NCBI GenBank assembly: GCA_016926135.1
Contig: JAFGPH010000041.1
Location: 1 to 18,815 of the forward strand
Source of the DNA: Deltaproteobacteria bacterium
Lineage (GTDB): Bacteria; Desulfobacterota; DSM-4660; Desulfatiglandales; HGW-15
DNA: 18,815 nt
Reading direction: 5' to 3'
A program made the position numbers and the translations under genes. The notes under the pieces are model-generated. The model was not told the origin of the DNA. It saw only the letters and a list, made by a program, of their open reading frames with translations, and did not search any database. Below, one piece after another: positions 14,450 to 18,815 of the stretch. Every line of letters starts with the position of its first letter. Within the stretch, counting starts at the first letter, position 1.

Positions 14450-15946
14450 GTGATCAAGACAGCCCTCCAATATCATGACACGACAGGTTATGACCGCCAC
14501 AGGATGTCGGGGCACTCCATGGACTGGGCGAACCAGCCGGATGTGTTCAAGCATTACCCGGGGATCGATCCGGTCTTTCTACCCAAAGAGGTCCAGGCCC
14601 CGGGGCTTACGCTTTCGTCCGTCCTCTGCGGGATCGAAACGGATGCTGTGCCCAAGGCCCTGAACTGCGAGGACCTTGCCCTCATCCTCTTCCTCACTCA
14701 CTCCTTCACGGCAAAGGCCCGTCACCCCGAAGGGGATTTTTACTACCGGAGCGCCGCTTCTGCAGGTGCCCTCTACCCTACGGAAGTCTACGTGGCGACC
14801 CACGGGGTGGAGGGTCTGGGAGACGGTCTCTACCACTTCGCCCTTCACCATCACGCCCTGGTTCCGCTGCGAAGCCATGATCCGGCATCCTGGATCGAGG
14901 GAATATGCCGTGCGCCCGGGAGGGCGCTGCCGATCCTTACCTTTGCACTCACCGCCATCTTCTTTCGCAGCGCCTGGAAATACAGGGACCGCTCATACCG
15001 TTACCACCTGATGGACACGGGCCACGTCCTGGAAAACCTGGTCCTTGCACTGAAAGCCCTCGGGCTTGCTTTTCGAATCTCCTTTGATTTCGACGACCAC
15101 GCCCTGAGCCGTCTCGTGGGTCTTGATGAGGAAAGGGAAGCCGCCCTGGCCGTTGTCCATGTGCACGGGAGCGAATCCCCGGCACCACCGGAGGATTCTC
15201 TGATGCGCGACCTTCCACCCTCGATCAGGGCGGCAAGCAGGGTCTCCGGCAGAGAGATGGATTACCCCCTGATCCGGGAGATCCATCTTGCAGGGATCAC
15301 CCATCCCGATCCGCGAGGCGAGGAACCGGATATGCTTCGCATGATCGGGCCATCACCCGAGGGCTGGCAAAAGGTAAACACCCCCCTCTCATGGCCGGAA
15401 ACCATGGACTACCCTGAGGCCCTGTTTCGCCGCAGATCAAGACGGAACTACATCGAAAAGCCGGTGGAAAGGGAGTCCACCATGGCGCTGCTGGATTCCC
15501 TTTGTGGCGTTGGAGAAGGGGAAGATCCATATCCCCAGGCGGTCTCCGTTGGTCTTCTGGCTGGAAACGCAGAAACCTTAGAGCCTGGTCTTTACCTTCT
15601 TGACAGGGCCCGGAGGACCATAGGCATGGCCATTCCCGGGCAGTTCACCGAGTGGATGGCCAGAGTCTGCCTGGATCAGATGTGGCTCGCCCACGCAGGC
15701 CTTCATTTCCTTTTCCTTGCCAACGTGGAGGTCCTCGATCTCACCTGGGGCCCCAGGGGTTATCGCTACGCCATGATGAGCGCCGGCCGCATGGGCCAGA
15801 GGCTGTACCTTGCCGCCACGGCTCTGGGGCTCGGCTGTTGCGGAATCGGCGCTTTCTATGACTGGGAGGCGGCGGACCTGCTCAAACTCAACCGGTCGTC
15901 GAGACTGCTCTACCTCGTGGCGGTCGGGAAGGTGAAGAGGGGGTAG
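14450..15946 (+). CDS. Double-domain SagB/ThcOx-type nitroreductase
   Basis: The 498-aa product belongs to the SagB/ThcOx branch of FMN nitroreductases, flavin oxidases or dehydrogenases that oxidise azolines in modified peptides, though many members have no known peptide substrate. Two nitroreductase-like halves are visible. The first (about 1-245) has YHDTTGY, DWANQPDVFKHYPG, FYYRSAASAGALYPTEVYV (97-115), GLYHF and HLMDTGHVLENLVLALKALGL (186-206). The second (about 318-498) has FRRRSRRNY (326-334), LEPGLYLLDRA, and MMSAGRMGQRLYLAATALGLGCCGIGAF (442-469). Single-domain SagB proteins are about half this length. The GTG at 14450 is chosen because the residues from there match the family N-terminus; it lies 6 nt after the hydroxylase stop. 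No YcaO cyclodehydratase or precursor-peptide gene is nearby, so a role in lipid or cofactor redox chemistry is as likely as peptide modification. Confidence 0.88.
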   Translation: MIKTALQYHDTTGYDRHRMSGHSMDWANQPDVFKHYPGIDPVFLPKEVQAPGLTLSSVLCGIETDAVPKALNCEDLALILFLTHSFTAKARHPEGDFYYRSAASAGALYPTEVYVATHGVEGLGDGLYHFALHHHALVPLRSHDPASWIEGICRAPGRALPILTFALTAIFFRSAWKYRDRSYRYHLMDTGHVLENLVLALKALGLAFRISFDFDDHALSRLVGLDEEREAALAVVHVHGSESPAPPEDSLMRDLPPSIRAASRVSGREMDYPLIREIHLAGITHPDPRGEEPDMLRMIGPSPEGWQKVNTPLSWPETMDYPEALFRRRSRRNYIEKPVERESTMALLDSLCGVGEGEDPYPQAVSVGLLAGNAETLEPGLYLLDRARRTIGMAIPGQFTEWMARVCLDQMWLAHAGLHFLFLANVEVLDLTWGPRGYRYAMMSAGRMGQRLYLAATALGLGCCGIGAFYDWEAADLLKLNRSSRLLYLVAVGKVKRG

Positions 15947-15951
15947 GGTGC

Positions 15952-16680
15952 TTGCGCTGGTATGATCCGATTTTCCTCCGGGTCCTTCCGCCCGCGGCGG
16001 CCCTCCTGATCAAGGCCCTCATGATCAGCTGCAGGGGTGTCACGGTACGGGGGGAGGACAGCGCGAGAGAAGCCCTTGCCCGATCCGGGGGCGCCGCCTC
16101 CTACGCCACCTGGCACCAGAGAATGGCTTACCTCTTCCACCACTTCGGGACCCGCCATGTCAGCGTCATGATCAGCAGGAGCCGGGACGGCGAATACGCG
16201 GCCCGCGTTGCGGCCTGGCTGGGGTTCAGGAGTGTGCGCGGATCTTCCACCCGGGGCGGCAGGAGGGCACTGGTGGACATGATCCGACAGGTCAGGGATG
16301 GTGAAAGGGCCGGCTTTCTGGCGGACGGACCCCAGGGACCCCCACGGGTTGCCAAGATGGGAGCACTGGTTGTGGCCAGGGATGCCCAGGTCCCCCTGAT
16401 CGCCGTCCTCTGGGGTGCCGACCGGTGCTGGGTGCTCGATTCGTGGGACCGATACCTCGTTCCCAAACCCTTTGCCCGGGTGGCCGTCCTCTATACCGAA
16501 CCCATTTGGATTCCTCCGGAAACCAAGGATGATCAACTTGAGTCTTACAGACAACTCCTGGAATCCAGGATGAATGAGGGGGCCCGCTGGTGTGACGAGC
16601 AGTTCGGGCCGGAAAGGCCCTGGCGAAAGGTCGTAAGTCCAGGCACACCGGAAATCGGCCCACTGGACGGCGAAACCTGA
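15952..16680 (+). CDS. DUF374-family lysophospholipid acyltransferase-like protein
   Basis: The 242-aa product resembles the DUF374 branch of the LPLAT acyltransferases, membrane-bound enzymes that move acyl chains onto lipid acceptors. Visible features are a hydrophobic N-terminus (about 7-26), the catalytic region ATWHQRMAYLFHHF (His55, in place of the HX4D motif of classical LPLATs), SRSRDGE (75-81), GFRSVRGSSTRGG (91-103), and the ADGPQGPPRVAKMGALVVAR block (124-143) typical of the family. Translation seems to start at TTG 15952, 5 nt after the SagB stop, with AGGGGG upstream; no in-frame ATG or GTG fits better. It is the last gene of the operon, consistent with a final acylation or recycling step. 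The acceptor lipid is unknown. Confidence 0.87.
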   Translation: MRWYDPIFLRVLPPAAALLIKALMISCRGVTVRGEDSAREALARSGGAASYATWHQRMAYLFHHFGTRHVSVMISRSRDGEYAARVAAWLGFRSVRGSSTRGGRRALVDMIRQVRDGERAGFLADGPQGPPRVAKMGALVVARDAQVPLIAVLWGADRCWVLDSWDRYLVPKPFARVAVLYTEPIWIPPETKDDQLESYRQLLESRMNEGARWCDEQFGPERPWRKVVSPGTPEIGPLDGET

Positions 16681-16962
16681 ACCATCGAAATGGATTTTGG
16701 CGACGCCCGCCTTCCCTTTCCGGTCCGCTGTTTCTGCCGCTTGGCGTTTCCCGACCTCCCCATCCTCAATCGTCATTCGCCAATCGTCATTCCTTCCCTC
16801 CCCTCTCCCCTTTACTTCCCTTACCCAATGATTACCTTACCTTCGTAGTCCTTCGGATTACCGGCGGTTTTCCTTAAACGCCCGTATCCCTGAAAAGTCC
16901 GCCTTTAACGGATAAACAGGGTTGTCTTGGACCATCGAGAAGGTTCACCCGAGGAGGGAGCC
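16681..16962. other. Intergenic region upstream of lon
   Basis: No gene is seen. The 12-mer CAATCGTCATTC occurs twice (16767-16778 and 16781-16792), followed by a pyrimidine-only or nearly pyrimidine-only tract to about 16828. I could not find a convincing sigma70 or sigma32 promoter for lon; CTGAAA at about 16893 with GATAAA about 15 nt later is a weak pair. GAGGAGGGAG at 16951-16960 is the lon ribosome binding site. Confidence 0.5.
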
Positions 16963-18815
16963 ATGGAAACAAGAGAAATCACAATTGCCGAAGAGATCAT
17001 GCCGGTTCTGCCGGTTAAAGATACGGTGCTGTTCCCCAACATGCTGGTGCCCATCCTGATCAACACGGAAAAACACATGCCCATGATCGAGGACGTCACG
17101 AAAAAGGACAAACAGGTCCTTGTGGTCGCACGCCGGGGGGGGGAAAACGTAGAGGCACCTGAGTTATCCCTGCCATCCGTGGGGACGGTAGCCTCGGTCG
17201 TCAAGGTCAGCAGCAACGGGGAGGAAGGAACTGTCGTGCTCGTGCAGGGACTGTGGCGGGGCGTGCTGGGCGAGATGGTTTCACGGGATCCCTATTTTCT
17301 GGCAAGGGTTCAGAGGCTCCGTGATGTGCTCAAAGAGGGCCAGAGGCTGGACGCGCTGAAAGCAAACTTAATGAAGCAGTTCACCGAACTGGTGAAGATT
17401 TCTCCTTACCTTCCGAAGGAGATCGCGCATCTCTGCCGACAGGTGGATGATGCATCCACCCTGGCCGACATGATCGCTTCCTACATCGGCATCGACCGCC
17501 GCAAGAAACAGGAGGTCCTGGAGTGTCTGGACGTGGAGGCCCGCATGGAGAAACTGACCCTCTTCGTGAACGAGGAGCTGGAGATCGGAAAGATGGGTCA
17601 GCAGATCCAGAGCCAGGTCCAGAAGGGAATCGACAGGACCCAGCGTGAATACTACCTCAGGGAGCAGCTCAAGGCGATCCAGAAAGAGCTGGGCGTGAAC
17701 GAGCAGGCGTCACCGGAGACTCAGGAACTGAAGGAGAGGCTGGGAAAAAAGGGGTTGCCCGAGGCCGCACACAAAATCGCGGACAAGGAGATCGAAAAGA
17801 TCTCCAAGATGAACCCTTCCTCTTCGGAGTACACCGTCTCCATGAACTATCTGGACTGGCTCCTGGACATGCCCTGGTCCGAGGGCACGCGGGATATGCT
17901 CGACCTCAAGAGGGCGGAGAGGGTTCTGAACCGGCACCACTATGACCTGCAGAAGGTCAAGAAGAGGATCATCGAGTACCTGGCCGTGCGGAAACTCAAT
18001 CCCTCCCACAAAGGCCCGATCCTGTGCCTCGTGGGGCCACCGGGGACAGGGAAAACCAGTCTCGGGCGTTCCATCGCCGAGGCCATGGGCCGCAAGTTCG
18101 TCCGCATATCCCTGGGTGGGGTGAGAGACGAGGCTGAGATCCGCGGCCACCGGCGTACTTACGTGGGTGCCCTTCCCGGGAGGATCATCCACGGTCTCAA
18201 GAAGGCCGGTTCGAACAACCCCGTTTTCATGCTGGACGAGATCGACAAGATGGGGGCGGACTTCCGCGGAGACCCTGCCTCCGCCCTGCTGGAAGTGCTG
18301 GACCCCGAGCAGAACTTCTCCTTCTCGGATCACTACCTGGAGGTGGAGTTCGATCTCTCCAGGGTCATGTTCATCACCACGGCCAATCAGCTCGACACCA
18401 TTCCGGGCCCCCTCCTGGACAGGATGGAAGTGCTGGAACTGCCCGGGTACACTGAGTACGAGAAGGTGCATATTGCGAAACGGTTCCTCATCCCGAGACA
18501 GATCAGGGAACACGGCCTGGCCCGAAGTCAGGCCTCTCTGACCAAGGGAACCCTGGAGAAAATCATCCGCGAGTACACGCGTGAGGCGGGAGTCCGGAAC
18601 CTGGAGAGGGAGATCGGCGCCCTGTGTAGAGGTGTGGCAAGAAAGATCGCAGCCGGAGACAAGGGGCGATTCGTGCTCACCCCGGCTCGGGTTCAAGGGT
18701 ACCTGGGGGCTCCCAGGTTCTCGTCGGACATCGAGGAGAGGACATCCTTACCCGGCGTGGCGACAGGCATGGCCTGGACCCCTGCAGGCGGAGACCTCCT
18801 CTTTGTGGAGGCCAC
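16963..18815 (+). CDS. lon: ATP-dependent protease Lon (cut by the window end)
   Basis: Lon is the cytoplasmic ATP-dependent serine protease that degrades misfolded and regulatory proteins. The ATG at 16963 follows a strong GAGGAGGGAG site. The open frame gives 617 residues to the edge: a LON substrate-binding domain from about residue 14 (VLPVKDTVLFPNMLVPI), a coiled-coil helical region (about 200-290, QREYYLREQLKAIQKELG), then the AAA+ module with Walker A GPPGTGKT (358-365), Walker B VFMLDEID (421-428), sensor TTANQ and lid residues TREAGVRNLEREIG. The visible end, GMAWTPAGGDLLFVEA, opens the protease domain. The catalytic Ser and Lys lie beyond the window, so only the start of the protease domain can be judged. 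The gene appears intact as far as it goes. Confidence 0.97.
   Translation, partial: METREITIAEEIMPVLPVKDTVLFPNMLVPILINTEKHMPMIEDVTKKDKQVLVVARRGGENVEAPELSLPSVGTVASVVKVSSNGEEGTVVLVQGLWRGVLGEMVSRDPYFLARVQRLRDVLKEGQRLDALKANLMKQFTELVKISPYLPKEIAHLCRQVDDASTLADMIASYIGIDRRKKQEVLECLDVEARMEKLTLFVNEELEIGKMGQQIQSQVQKGIDRTQREYYLREQLKAIQKELGVNEQASPETQELKERLGKKGLPEAAHKIADKEIEKISKMNPSSSEYTVSMNYLDWLLDMPWSEGTRDMLDLKRAERVLNRHHYDLQKVKKRIIEYLAVRKLNPSHKGPILCLVGPPGTGKTSLGRSIAEAMGRKFVRISLGGVRDEAEIRGHRRTYVGALPGRIIHGLKKAGSNNPVFMLDEIDKMGADFRGDPASALLEVLDPEQNFSFSDHYLEVEFDLSRVMFITTANQLDTIPGPLLDRMEVLELPGYTEYEKVHIAKRFLIPRQIREHGLARSQASLTKGTLEKIIREYTREAGVRNLEREIGALCRGVARKIAAGDKGRFVLTPARVQGYLGAPRFSSDIEERTSLPGVATGMAWTPAGGDLLFVEA

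Noticed and set aside
13337..14554. Minus-strand open frame of 405 codons
   Set aside because: Most of it is antisense to the hydroxylase gene, and the rest crosses the non-coding inverted repeat. The His-rich appearance comes from the opposite strand.
14450..15946. RiPP (azole peptide) gene cluster around the SagB-like gene
   Set aside because: No YcaO cyclodehydratase, transporter or small precursor gene is present between 13102 and the right edge.
17710..18696. Minus-strand open frame of 328 codons opposite lon
   Set aside because: It is antisense to the conserved Lon helical and AAA+ regions and has no motif of its own.

Overview
The window looks like chromosomal DNA from a GC-rich Gram-negative bacterium, most like a deltaproteobacterium (Desulfobacterota). 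The pointers are an LL-diaminopimelate aminotransferase (DapL) lysine pathway, an ExeA-type ATPase next to a Wza-type polysaccharide export lipoprotein, a degenerate HD-GYP protein in the same operon, and a typical bacterial Lon. This placement is inference from gene content. Non-ATG starts are common: GTG for the export protein, dapL, vapC, the histidine kinase and the SagB-like gene, and TTG for vapB and the acyltransferase.

Layout. (1) 48-3068, minus strand: a tightly coupled operon, ExeA-like AAA ATPase -> HD-GYP-like protein without its HD dyad -> SLBB polysaccharide export lipoprotein, driven by an AT-rich sigma70-type promoter at about 3100-3127. It looks like one end of an exopolysaccharide locus continuing beyond the left edge. 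(2) 3196-3868: a small cupin gene with a perfect 8-bp dyad upstream, then a gene-free stretch holding a REP-like inverted pair. (3) 3869-4675: a PurN-like formyltransferase on the plus strand. (4) 4694-7243, minus strand: dapL -> cyclic-nucleotide-binding protein without a DNA-binding domain -> double-SPOR envelope protein. (5) 7496-9487, minus strand: a KefB/KefC-type CPA2 antiporter with RCK domains, a promoter about 130 nt upstream of the start and a leader able to form alternative hairpins. (6) 9640-10142: a gene-free stretch rich in hairpins, then tRNA-Arg(ACG) and its terminator. (7) 10440-11163: a VapBC toxin-antitoxin pair. (8) 11425-13101: an orphan GAF-PAS histidine kinase of the NarX/DegS type. 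(9) 13154-13545: a MITE-like imperfect inverted repeat of about 390 nt. (10) 13586-16680: a three-gene operon of fatty-acid-hydroxylase/sterol-desaturase-family protein, double-domain SagB-type nitroreductase and DUF374 acyltransferase, whose promoter sits almost on the first start codon. (11) 16963 to the right edge: lon, cut before its protease active site.

How the genes may work together. The left operon should serve polysaccharide assembly and export. The dapL operon mixes cell-wall precursor synthesis (meso-DAP) with a peptidoglycan-binding SPOR protein and a small-ligand sensor. The hydroxylase/SagB/acyltransferase operon reads as a membrane-lipid modification module of unknown product; it is the best candidate here for an undescribed pathway. 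The VapBC pair and the MITE-like element mark the more recently rearranged part of the window. I saw no CRISPR array, complete insertion sequence, integrase or phage gene.
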